Position numbers and translations under genes: made by a program. The notes under the pieces were generated by a model that searched no databases, had not been told where the DNA came from, and saw nothing but the letters and a program-made list of their open reading frames with translations. From CAMLHP01 sp035712285 (GTDB lineage: Bacteria > Gemmatimonadota > Gemmatimonadetes > Gemmatimonadales > GWC2-71-9), in contig DASTBA010000062.1 of NCBI GenBank assembly GCA_035712285.1, positions 1-25,060 of the forward strand: DNA of 25,060 bases, given 5' to 3'. Below are positions 15,393-21,643 of the stretch, one piece after another. Position 1 is the stretch's first letter, and every line of letters starts with the position of its first letter.

Positions 15393-15421
15393 AAAGTGCC
15401 CGAGCGGAGGCGGGACGGCAA
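15393..15421 (-). promoter_or_regulatory. Candidate promoter of tRNA-Leu
   Basis: TTGCCG (15421-15416), a 17-base spacer and CACTTT (15398-15393) precede the tRNA by about ten bases, so transcription would start a few bases before the mature 5' end. The element resembles the promoters before rplU and rng. Confidence 0.5.
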
Positions 15422-15436
15422 GACGGGAGCGTGGGA

Positions 15437-15973
15437 TCAGGAACCAGGATAGGCGCCCTGGTACGTGGCCATGGCGCGGAGGATCGCCGCGCGCGCGGCT
15501 TCGACGCCCTCGAATCCGCGCGTGACCGTGTGTTTCCCTTCCAGATCCTTGTACACCTGGAAGAAGTGCTCGATCTCCCTCAGGTAGTGTCCCGGAATGT
15601 CGCTCACGTCGTGCTGCTCGGCGTAGTACGGGTCGCCAACCGGCACGGCAAGCACCTTCTCATCCGCTTGCCCGTGATCCACCAGGTGAAAGAGCCCGAT
15701 CGGGCGGCATTCCACCAGGCAGCCGGTGAAGACCGGGATGTTCATCAGGACCAGCACATCGAGCGGGTCGGCATCATCACCCAGTGTCCTGGGTATGAAG
15801 CCGTAGTCACCGGGATAATGCACCGCGCTGTGCAGTACCCGGTCGAGCCGGAAGACCCCCAGCTTCTTGTCCAACTCGTACTTGTTGCGCTCGTTGGCGG
15901 GAATCTCGATCACGGCCGTGACCGAGTGCGGCGGATTTTCCCCGGTGGGATAATCGTGCCACGGATGGAGCAT
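15437..15973 (-). CDS. ppa: Inorganic pyrophosphatase (soluble, family I)
   Basis: Hydrolyses pyrophosphate to phosphate and so drives biosynthetic reactions in the cytoplasm. The 178-residue product has the family signature DADPLD (67-72), IEIPANERNKYELDK (22-36) and YGFIPRTL (57-64). The tail has YKDLEGKHTV. I prefer the ATG giving MLHPWHDYPTGENP, which matches the usual family N-terminus and has GGAGG 12 bases upstream. A second ATG four codons earlier abuts the same purine stretch. The start lies at or just past the stop of the preceding membrane-protein gene, so it closes the run that begins with the sigma factor. Confidence 0.97.
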   Translation of the reverse strand: MLHPWHDYPTGENPPHSVTAVIEIPANERNKYELDKKLGVFRLDRVLHSAVHYPGDYGFIPRTLGDDADPLDVLVLMNIPVFTGCLVECRPIGLFHLVDHGQADEKVLAVPVGDPYYAEQHDVSDIPGHYLREIEHFFQVYKDLEGKHTVTRGFEGVEAARAAILRAMATYQGAYPGS

Positions 15974-15977
15974 CGGG

Positions 15978-16490
15978 TTACCCATCCTCCCTCATCCCCA
16001 CCGGCGGCCCCAGGATCTCGCGCCAGACGAACAGTGTGCGCAGCCGGTCGAGGGGCGGCGCCGGCGTTGCCGGGCCACCTTCGGCCGAATCCGGTGCCTG
16101 CCGAATCGCGGCGTCAAAGGCCGCATGGTCCTCCTCCGCCGTCATCCGGTTCCGGCGTTCGACCTCCGCCCGCCGCTTCCGGATCACGATTTCGGCCTGG
16201 TCGTCGAGGTCGGGGTCGGCGGCGGTGCCGAGGGCGGGCGCCGGAACCGACGGGACCCGCGGCCGCACGCGCACCGCCGTGCGGTCCGCCGATGCACGGA
16301 ACCGGTCAGGCTTGCCGGCTTGCCGCTGGGCCTCCTCCAGCGCGTCGAGCATGCGCTTCAGCGCGTCGGGGCGGCGGCTGGTCCCACCACCCGCGCGCTC
16401 GCCGGAGGGGCCCTGCATCGTGGATCGCCGCACGCCGCTGAAGATCATCCAGGCAACGTAACCGATGATCAGGACACCGAAGAGGGACAT
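15978..16490 (-). CDS. Unknown single-pass membrane protein downstream of floA
   Basis: I do not recognise a family. The 170-residue product has one N-terminal membrane segment (about 3-18, FGVLIIGYVAWMIFSG). A charged cytoplasmic-looking region follows: a helix near 42-60 (DALKRMLDALEEAQRQAGK), a Pro/Ala/Arg-rich linker, and an acidic-basic helix near 95-125 (AEIVIRKRRAEVERRNRMTAEEDHAAFDAA). Its ATG directly abuts the floA stop (TAGATG) and its end meets ppa, so it is almost certainly co-translated with floA. The topology, a membrane anchor plus long helices, would suit a partner of the flotillin, but that is inference from position only. Confidence 0.75.
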   Translation of the reverse strand: MSLFGVLIIGYVAWMIFSGVRRSTMQGPSGERAGGGTSRRPDALKRMLDALEEAQRQAGKPDRFRASADRTAVRVRPRVPSVPAPALGTAADPDLDDQAEIVIRKRRAEVERRNRMTAEEDHAAFDAAIRQAPDSAEGGPATPAPPLDRLRTLFVWREILGPPVGMREDG

Positions 16491-17489
16491 CTACTTGCTC
16501 TGCCCCTCCCCGGGCGTGCCGTGGCCGGCGATGGCATTCCGCATCGAGGTGTCGGACTCGATGTTGCGGTAGCGCTGGTAGTCCATGACCCCGAGGTGCC
16601 CCGACTTGAAGGCGTCGGCCATCGCCAGCGGGACCTGGGCTTCCGCCGCGATCACCGCGGCCCGCTGCTTCTGCGCCTCCGCCTTGAATTCCTGTTCCAT
16701 CGCCACCGCCAGCGCCCGGCGCTCTTCCGCCTTGGCCTGGGCGATCCGCTTGTCGGCTTCCGCCTGGTCGGTCTGCAGCTCGGCGCCGATGTTCTTGCCC
16801 ACGTCCACGTCGGCGATGTCGATCGAGAGAATCTCGAACGCCGTCCCGGCGTCCAGTCCCTTGGCCAGCACCGTCTTGGAGATCATGTCCGGATTCTCCA
16901 GCACCTTCTTGTGGCTCTCGGCCGAGCCGATGGTGCTCACGATCCCCTCGCCCACCCGTGCCAGAATCGTCTCCTCGCCGGCACCGCCCACCAGCCGGTT
17001 GATGTTGGCGCGCACCGTGACCCGGGCCAGCGCGAGGAGCTGGATGCCGTCCTTGGCCATCGCCGCCACCTTGGGAGTGGTGATGACCTTCGGGTTCACG
17101 CTCACCTGCACCGCCTCGAAGACGTCCCGGCCCGCCAGGTCAATGGCCGCGGCCTGCTTGAAGGTCAGTGGAATGCCTGCCTTGTCGGCCGAGATCAGGG
17201 CATTGACCACCCGCTGGACGTTGCCACCCGAGAGGTAATGCGACTCGAGGTCGTTGATGCGGAGGTCCAGCCCCGCCTTGGTGGCGTTGATCAGCGGGCT
17301 CACGATCCCGGTCGGGTTGACCTTCCGGAAGCGCATGCCGAAGAGCGTCGCGAACGACACGCGCACGCCCGATGCCAGCGCCGTGACCCAGAGGCCGATC
17401 GGGATGAACCGGAAGAAGATGGACAGCACGATCATGCCCATCACGACCAGGGCCACGATCATGCCAAGCTGCAGACTGGAGTCGTTCAC
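16491..17489 (-). CDS. floA: FloA, bacterial flotillin-like SPFH protein
   Basis: A membrane scaffold protein that organises fluid microdomains. The 332-residue product starts with a hydrophobic hairpin-like segment (8-45, IVALVVMGMIVLSIFFRFIPIGLWVTALASG). An SPFH domain follows with VNPKVITTPKVAAMAKDGIQL and ARVTVRANINRLVGGAGEETILARVGEG. An alanine- and glutamate-rich coiled-coil comes next (about 235-290, QAEADKRIAQAKAEERRA). It ends with DYQRYRNIESDTSMR. It closely follows the YqfA/FloA pattern. The start is a GTG overlapping the nfeD stop by 4 nt, with AGGTG upstream. NfeD-FloA pairs are a recurrent arrangement, and NfeD is thought to be the flotillin's partner. Confidence 0.93.
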   Translation of the reverse strand: MNDSSLQLGMIVALVVMGMIVLSIFFRFIPIGLWVTALASGVRVSFATLFGMRFRKVNPTGIVSPLINATKAGLDLRINDLESHYLSGGNVQRVVNALISADKAGIPLTFKQAAAIDLAGRDVFEAVQVSVNPKVITTPKVAAMAKDGIQLLALARVTVRANINRLVGGAGEETILARVGEGIVSTIGSAESHKKVLENPDMISKTVLAKGLDAGTAFEILSIDIADVDVGKNIGAELQTDQAEADKRIAQAKAEERRALAVAMEQEFKAEAQKQRAAVIAAEAQVPLAMADAFKSGHLGVMDYQRYRNIESDTSMRNAIAGHGTPGEGQSK

Positions 17490-18190
17490 GTGTCACCTGC
17501 TGTCTGGGGTTGGACGGCGGCCCGCACCACGTGCCGGTAGCCGTCGGAGCGCACCACCACCACCGGCGTGCCCTGGGAGACGAACTCGCCCTCGGTCACG
17601 ACATCCAGCCGCTCTCCCGCGACCTCCGCCGCGCCGGCGGGACGGAGCGAGGTGAGGGCCACGCCGCTCTGCCCCACGAGATCATCCCGGGTCGCGGCGG
17701 AGATGTATCCTTGCGCGCTGTGCATCCGGTCCTGCAGGAGGAGCCCGCGGAAGCGGCGGCTGGTGGGAAGCTTGCGAATCCAGGCGTAGCCCACCGACAG
17801 CGTCACGGCCGCGGCGGCGCCGAGCGCCGCGAGCGCCTGGGCGACGTCGGATGCGGTGGGTGCCGGCCCGAGCATGGTGAGCAGGATGGCGGCCCCCAGC
17901 ATGCCCATGCCGACGATACCGGCCACCCCGAAGCCGGGCAGGACGAACACTTCCGCCGCGATCGCGAGAAGTCCGAGCAGGGCGAGGAGAATGTCCACCC
18001 AGCCCGCGTTGCCCATGGTGATGCCGGCGATGAAGAAGGTGCCGAGCGAGAGGAGGCTGACGAGAATCCCGAGGCCGGAGGCGCCGGCCTTGATCTCGAC
18101 CAGGATGGCAATCACCCCGATGGCAACGAGCAGCGCCGCCATCCAGGGGTTCGCGAAGATGGCCAGGAGTCCCAGAAGAAACGGGGGCAT
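17486..18190 (-). CDS. NfeD family membrane protein (short form, no protease domain)
   Basis: A 234-residue protein with four to five membrane segments (about 3-28, 36-58, 63-85, 88-108 and 112-138). A soluble C-terminal OB-fold-like domain follows (about 165-228, DDLVGQSGVALTSLRPAGAAEVAGERLDVVTEG and SQGTPVVVVRSDGYRHVV). This is the NfeD architecture. Long relatives carry a ClpP-like serine protease ahead of the membrane part; that is absent here, and only 20 nt separate the gene from the upstream LTXXQ gene, leaving no room for it. It overlaps floA by 4 nt and probably works with it in membrane quality control or microdomain organisation. Confidence 0.9.
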   Translation of the reverse strand: MPPFLLGLLAIFANPWMAALLVAIGVIAILVEIKAGASGLGILVSLLSLGTFFIAGITMGNAGWVDILLALLGLLAIAAEVFVLPGFGVAGIVGMGMLGAAILLTMLGPAPTASDVAQALAALGAAAAVTLSVGYAWIRKLPTSRRFRGLLLQDRMHSAQGYISAATRDDLVGQSGVALTSLRPAGAAEVAGERLDVVTEGEFVSQGTPVVVVRSDGYRHVVRAAVQPQTAGDT

Positions 18191-18210
18191 CCGGCCAATC
18201 TAGCCGGTTT

Positions 18211-18708
18211 TCAGCTGGGAGAGGAGCGGCCTCGTGCCGAGGAACGGCGGGAGCGCACATCCTGCACCCGCTGCTGCAGGCGGTCCCGGAGAATCAGGAA
18301 CTGCGCCTGCTGGACCGGAGTGAGGAAGGCGGAAAGATCCTTCAGCTCGGACTGGAAGGCCTGGGCCCGGTCGAGCTGGACCTGCGCCAGTCCATCGAGC
18401 GCCTGTGCCACCGAATCCTGGTTCGCGGGCACGCCGGGGCGGAGTTCGCGCTGCAGGGTGGCGCGGATCGCCTGTTCACGCCGGTCCAGTTCGGCATGGG
18501 TCACGGCGTAGCGCGCGTTGGCGTCCTTGAGCTGCTTCGTCTGCTGCGCGTTGAGCCCCAGCTCGTCCACCACCCGCTGGGTGAAGCGCTCCTCGATGGC
18601 GGCCCGAAGCTTGGTCGCGCGCGGCGTGGCCGACTTGGTCTGCGCGTGCGCCGGCCCGGCCAGCGCGGCCATCAGGACGAAGAGCATCACGATTCGGCGC
18701 TGCATCAT
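18211..18708 (-). CDS. LTXXQ (Spy/CpxP-like) periplasmic protein
   Basis: A 165-residue exported protein: signal peptide 1-22 (IVMLFVLMAALAGPAHA) and then almost entirely helical sequence with charged and glutamine-rich stretches. The LTPVQ motif at 129-133 is the hallmark of the LTXXQ family, and an earlier weaker copy, LGLNAQQ, lies at 50-56. Family members act as periplasmic chaperones or stress and metal sensors (Spy, CpxP, ZraP, and CnrX beside its sigma factor). The ATGATG start overlaps the anti-sigma stop and sits behind a GGGAGG site. Its place after a sigma/anti-sigma pair suggests it senses or buffers the signal. The C-terminal tail is basic and serine-rich (RSRRSSARGRSSPS). Confidence 0.8.
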   Translation of the reverse strand: MMQRRIVMLFVLMAALAGPAHAQTKSATPRATKLRAAIEERFTQRVVDELGLNAQQTKQLKDANARYAVTHAELDRREQAIRATLQRELRPGVPANQDSVAQALDGLAQVQLDRAQAFQSELKDLSAFLTPVQQAQFLILRDRLQQRVQDVRSRRSSARGRSSPS

Positions 18709-19232
18709 CCCTCCCACGCGTCCAGTACGCGCTGCAACTCGGTGGAATCCAGGTCGCCGAGGCCGGGGGCCCCGATTTCGTTCCCGAGCGACGGGGCCGC
18801 GGCACCGAAGTCGTCGAGCACCGTCTGCAGCTCCTCCTCGGACAGCGAATCCAGCGCCGGCAGGCGCAGTGACAGTGCCGGAGCGGTGCCCGCATGCTCC
18901 GTCGGCGTTCCCGACCGCTGCATGCCACTCCAGATGAGCAGCGACGCGAGCGCGGCGGCCGCCAGGCCACCAGCCTGCCAGCCGAACCGGATCCGGCGCG
19001 GCCGCAGGGAAGTTCCCGGCTGCCGGCCCGCCGTCACTGCCGCCGTGAGCCGGGCTACATCCATCGGGATCGTGCCCTGCACCCCGAGGGCGTGCGACGC
19101 GCGGACCAGCCGCCACTCGTCGCGGCAGTCGGCGCACCGGTCCAGGTGGGCCAGCTCATCCGGTGTCCAGCAGTCGGCCCCCCGCGCCACGGCGGGCATC
19201 CGATCCGACAACTGCTCGCACATGCTGTTCAT
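18705..19232 (-). CDS. Zinc-finger anti-sigma factor, single-pass membrane protein
   Basis: A 175-residue protein with an N-terminal cytoplasmic ZAS-type domain: the H29-x3-C33-x2-C36 motif (HLDRCADC) with an upstream Cys or His completing the site. A basic linker, one membrane segment (about 85-102, GWQAGGLAAAALASLLIW) and a 70-residue periplasmic tail follow. It should hold the neighbouring sigma factor inactive until an envelope signal arrives. The tail contains two copies of a short motif, LSEEELQTVLDD at 130-141 and LDSTELQRVLDA at 161-172. The start overlaps the sigma stop by 4 nt (ATGA), giving matched expression. The role is inferred from the zinc motif, topology and pairing. Confidence 0.87.
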   Translation of the reverse strand: MNSMCEQLSDRMPAVARGADCWTPDELAHLDRCADCRDEWRLVRASHALGVQGTIPMDVARLTAAVTAGRQPGTSLRPRRIRFGWQAGGLAAAALASLLIWSGMQRSGTPTEHAGTAPALSLRLPALDSLSEEELQTVLDDFGAAAPSLGNEIGAPGLGDLDSTELQRVLDAWEG

Positions 19233-19777
19233 GATAGCGTGTCCTTCAGCCGCTTGACCGCATGATGGTAATGCACGCGCGCCGCCCCGGGGGTGGTGCC
19301 GAGCGCGACGGCGATGTCCGCGTATTCCATGCCCTCCTGGGTCCGGAGCAGAAACACGTCCCGCTGCAGCCGGGGCAGCCGCCCGATGCCCTCGCGCAGC
19401 CGCTCGGCCATGTCCCGCGCCAGGAGGTCGGACGCCGGGTCAGCCCTGTCCACCACGTCGTTGTCCTCCAGTGACACGATCACCCGCCCGCGGCGCTTGC
19501 GCGCCTGGTCCTTGAGGAGGTTGCCGGCGATGGTGAAGAGCCAGCTGCGGAATGCCGCCGTGCCGCGCCACGACTGGATGCGCCGGAAGGCCCGCCACAA
19601 GGTCTCCTGGACCAGGTCCTCGATTTCGCCCCGATCGGCCCCCGAGCTGTACAGGTAACGCCCGATCGCGGCGGCATGGCGGGCGACGAGCACACCGGCC
19701 GCCCGTTCGTCGCCGCGAACGTAGGCCCGGACCAGCTCGGCGTCGGGAATCGGCTCAGTGACGCTCATGGCAGCCAT
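19229..19777 (-). CDS. ECF-type RNA polymerase sigma factor
   Basis: A 182-residue sigma-70 family regulator with region 2 at about 12-95 (DLVQETLWRAFRRIQSWRG and FRSWLFTIAGNLLKDQARKRR) and region 4 at about 127-180 (LPRLQRDVFLLRTQEGMEYADIAVALG, TPGAARVHYHHAVKRLK). Regions 1 and 3 are absent, as in ECF factors. Two ATGs are possible, at 19777 and 19768; neither has a strong ribosome site. It leads a seven-gene minus-strand run, diverging from the GDPD gene across 73 bp. I could not define its promoter; autoregulation is usual for such factors but no matching motif stands out. Confidence 0.93.
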   Translation of the reverse strand: MAAMSVTEPIPDAELVRAYVRGDERAAGVLVARHAAAIGRYLYSSGADRGEIEDLVQETLWRAFRRIQSWRGTAAFRSWLFTIAGNLLKDQARKRRGRVIVSLEDNDVVDRADPASDLLARDMAERLREGIGRLPRLQRDVFLLRTQEGMEYADIAVALGTTPGAARVHYHHAVKRLKDTLS

Positions 19778-19835
19778 GCACCGGGAAAGACGGTACGACG
19801 GTGGGCCTGTTAAGTGGGGCACCTCGCGGGCCCGG

Positions 19836-19841
19836 TATATT
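19836..19841 (+). promoter_or_regulatory. Leaderless -10 element before the GDPD gene
   Basis: TATATT ends nine bases before the ATG of the phosphodiesterase, so the mRNA would have a leader of zero to three bases. No Shine-Dalgarno precedes the ATG. The -35 is not recognisable at 17 bases. Confidence 0.5.
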
Positions 19842-19850
19842 GGGCTGACC

Positions 19851-20525
19851 ATGAGGCAGACACCCCGCATCCTCGCCCATCGCGGCGCCTCCGGCGTCGC
19901 CGTCGAGAACTCCTTGGACGCCTTTCGCCAGGCCATCACCCTCGGCGCCGACGGTGTCGAGCTCGACATCCACGCCACCCGGGACCATGCCCTCGTGGTG
20001 CATCATGACCCGTCGGTCGACGGTTTCGGCGACATCCGCGAGCACTCGCTCGACGAACTCCGGGCGCAGCGGCTCGCCAATGGCGAACCGGTTCCCACGC
20101 TCACGGAAGCGCTCGATGTACTGGGAGATCACGAGGTCTGGGTCGAGGTCAAGGCGCTGCCGCCCGCCGCTGACGAGGTGCTGTTCCATGCCCTCCGGGC
20201 CGGGCCCGCACCGGAGCGCTACGGCATCCACAGCTTCGATCACCGCCTCATCCACCGCCTGGCCGCGAGGGAGACGGGCTTCCGGCTCGGCATCCTGCTG
20301 CTGAGCCGGCTGGTGGATCCCGCCGCGGCGCTGCGCGCCGCCGGCGCCACGACGCTGTGGCAGGAATGGCCGATGATTGACGCGCACCTGGTCGAGACCG
20401 TGCATCAGGCGGGAGCCGAACTCATCGCCTGGACCGTGAACGGCCGCACCGAAGCCGGCCGCCTCGCCGTCCTCGGCGTGGACGCGCTCTGCGGCAACTA
20501 TCCCGACCGGCTCCGGATACGCTGA
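19851..20525 (+). CDS. Glycerophosphodiester phosphodiesterase (GDPD family)
   Basis: Hydrolyses glycerophosphodiesters such as glycerophosphoethanolamine to glycerol-3-phosphate and an alcohol. The 224-residue TIM-barrel protein has the family core: HRG at 10-12, EN at 19-20, and VELDIHATRDHALVVHHDP at 36-54, which supplies metal ligands and the catalytic histidine pair. WVEVK follows, and near the C-terminus LIAWTVN and GVDALCGNYPDRL. No signal peptide is visible, so it is cytoplasmic. The ATG is chosen because the TATATT element lies just before it and the family similarity begins there. It ends three bases from the stop of a convergent small gene. Confidence 0.93.
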   Translation: MRQTPRILAHRGASGVAVENSLDAFRQAITLGADGVELDIHATRDHALVVHHDPSVDGFGDIREHSLDELRAQRLANGEPVPTLTEALDVLGDHEVWVEVKALPPAADEVLFHALRAGPAPERYGIHSFDHRLIHRLAARETGFRLGILLLSRLVDPAAALRAAGATTLWQEWPMIDAHLVETVHQAGAELIAWTVNGRTEAGRLAVLGVDALCGNYPDRLRIR

Positions 20526-20528
20526 ATC

Positions 20529-20882
20529 TCAGCCCGGCACGGCGTCTGCCGGCGGGGCATCCGTGGGCGCGGTGTCGGCGGCGGCGCCAGGCCCCGCGTC
20601 GGCCGACGGGGCGGCATTGCGGGCCACCGTCTCCTCCAGCCGCGCGATCTCATGCTCCAGGTCGTCCAGCTTGAACAGAGCCGCGTCCACGCGCCCCTGC
20701 TCGACTTCCCGGGTTCCCCGCTCGCGGGCGTAGAGGAGATAGCCAAGATCCCGCGCGGCGCTGTCCCGCAGATTCCTGAGCCGCATCAGTTCGAGCCGCG
20801 TGCGGCTTTCGTCAAAGACTTCCTGGGCGCGGCGGCCGAAGGCCTCGAGTTCGTGGTTCAGCCGGTCGAAGAGCGTCGCCAT
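20529..20882 (-). CDS. Small coiled-coil protein of unknown function
   Basis: Not recognised as a named family. The 117-residue product is a predicted helix for its first 90 residues (FDRLNHELEAFGRRAQ, then ESRTRLELMRLRNLRD, then LDDLEHEIARLEETVARN), rich in leucine, arginine and glutamate with heptad-like spacing. A low-complexity alanine/proline/aspartate tail follows. There is no signal or membrane segment. The layout is reminiscent of small hypothetical proteins that coat or bridge cytoplasmic complexes, but no function can be assigned. A strong GGGAGG site four bases before the ATG supports that it is a real gene. It is transcribed alone, after the rpmA terminator. Confidence 0.72.
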   Translation of the reverse strand: MATLFDRLNHELEAFGRRAQEVFDESRTRLELMRLRNLRDSAARDLGYLLYARERGTREVEQGRVDAALFKLDDLEHEIARLEETVARNAAPSADAGPGAAADTAPTDAPPADAVPG

Positions 20883-20940
20883 GCTGCCTCCCGTTGGGCT
20901 CCATGTCGAAAATAAGACGGACGCCGCCTGCGAAGTGTTT

Positions 20941-20975
20941 CAAAAGAAAACGGCCCCGGCATTTGCCGAGGCCGT
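20941..20975 (-). terminator. Intrinsic terminator of the rplU-rpmA unit
   Basis: On the minus strand, ACGGCCTCGG (20975-20966) and CCGGGGCCGT (20959-20950) form a 10-bp stem with one G-U pair and a 6-base loop. TTTTCTTTTG follows directly. It lies 18 bases after the rpmA stop. Confidence 0.88.
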
Positions 20976-20993
20976 CGTTCGATGCCGCAGCGA

Positions 20994-21254
20994 TCAGCTG
21001 GCAGCGGGATAGACCGAGACCTTCTTCCGGTCCTTGTCCTTGTACTCGAACTTGACCACGCCATCCACGAGGGCAAAGAGCGTGTCGTCGTTCGAGCGCC
21101 GGACGTTCACGCCGGCGTGGAACTTCGTGCCCCGCTGGCGCACCAGGATATTCCCGGCAGCGACCCGCTCGCCGCCGAACTTCTTGACGCCGAGATACTG
21201 TGGGTTGGAGGTGCGGCCATTCTTGCTCGAGCCGACGCCCTTCTTGTGTGCCAT
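20994..21254 (-). CDS. rpmA: 50S ribosomal protein L27
   Basis: The 86-residue product has the canonical start MAHKKGVGSSKNGRTSNPQYLGVKK with the flexible N-terminus that reaches the peptidyl-transferase centre, then GNILVRQRGTKFHAG and LFALVDGVVKFE. There is no N-terminal extension of the type cleaved in Firmicutes. It starts six bases after the rplU stop and is followed by a strong intrinsic terminator, so it is the last gene of the rplU-rpmA transcript. Confidence 0.99.
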   Translation of the reverse strand: MAHKKGVGSSKNGRTSNPQYLGVKKFGGERVAAGNILVRQRGTKFHAGVNVRRSNDDTLFALVDGVVKFEYKDKDRKKVSVYPAAS

Positions 21255-21260
21255 GGTGCG

Positions 21261-21575
21261 TTACCCCGCCGTCACGTCGGTGATGCGGACTTCGGTATAG
21301 TGCTGCCGATGTCCGGTCTTCCGGCGGTAGTTCTTCCGCCGCTTGAACTTGAAGATGTAGAGCTTCTCGCCCTTGACCTCACCCACGACTTCTGCCTCGA
21401 CCGAGGCCCCCTTGACCAGGGGCGCGCCGGCGCGAACGGTGTCCCCGTCCGACGTGAGCAGAACTTCGTCAAAAACGAGCTTGTCGCCGGGCTGCTTGTC
21501 CATGAGCGGCAGCCGGACGGTCTTGCCCTTCTCCGCCCGGAACTGCTTGCCCAGCGCCTTGAAGATCGCGTACAT
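21261..21575 (-). CDS. rplU: 50S ribosomal protein L21
   Basis: The 104-residue product has the L21 pattern: MYAIFKALGKQFRAEKGKTVRL, a central GDTVRAGAPLVKGASVEAEVVGE, and the basic RNA-binding stretch KFKRRKNYRRKTGHRQHYTEVRI. Length is standard. It is driven by its own sigma-70 type promoter, whose -35 box overlaps the rng stop codon, with a leader of about 30 bases and a weak ribosome site. RNase G, rplU and rpmA in that order is a well-known bacterial neighbourhood. Confidence 0.99.
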   Translation of the reverse strand: MYAIFKALGKQFRAEKGKTVRLPLMDKQPGDKLVFDEVLLTSDGDTVRAGAPLVKGASVEAEVVGEVKGEKLYIFKFKRRKNYRRKTGHRQHYTEVRITDVTAG

Positions 21576-21614
21576 GCCTGATATCCGCCGTCTCGGGAAA
21601 TGCGTTAGCCCGTA

Positions 21615-21643
21615 AAAGTATCCGGCGCGCGGCTTTAGGTCAA
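21615..21643 (-). promoter_or_regulatory. Promoter of rplU-rpmA
   Basis: TTGACC (21643-21638), a 17-base spacer and TACTTT (21620-21615) precede rplU by 39 bases. This is the best -35/-10 match in the window. The -35 box overlaps the rng stop codon. Confidence 0.72.

Noticed and set aside
15260..15421. N-terminal extension of the M28 peptidase by 54 codons.
   Set aside because: It runs through the tRNA-Leu gene, and its peptide contains the familiar false translation of a tRNA-Leu. A GTG with a strong GGAGG site and signal peptide lies just downstream.
18709..19137. Extension of the LTXXQ protein upstream over the anti-sigma gene.
   Set aside because: It is a frame shadow of the anti-sigma gene; the signal peptide and ribosome site fix the start at 18708 or 18705.
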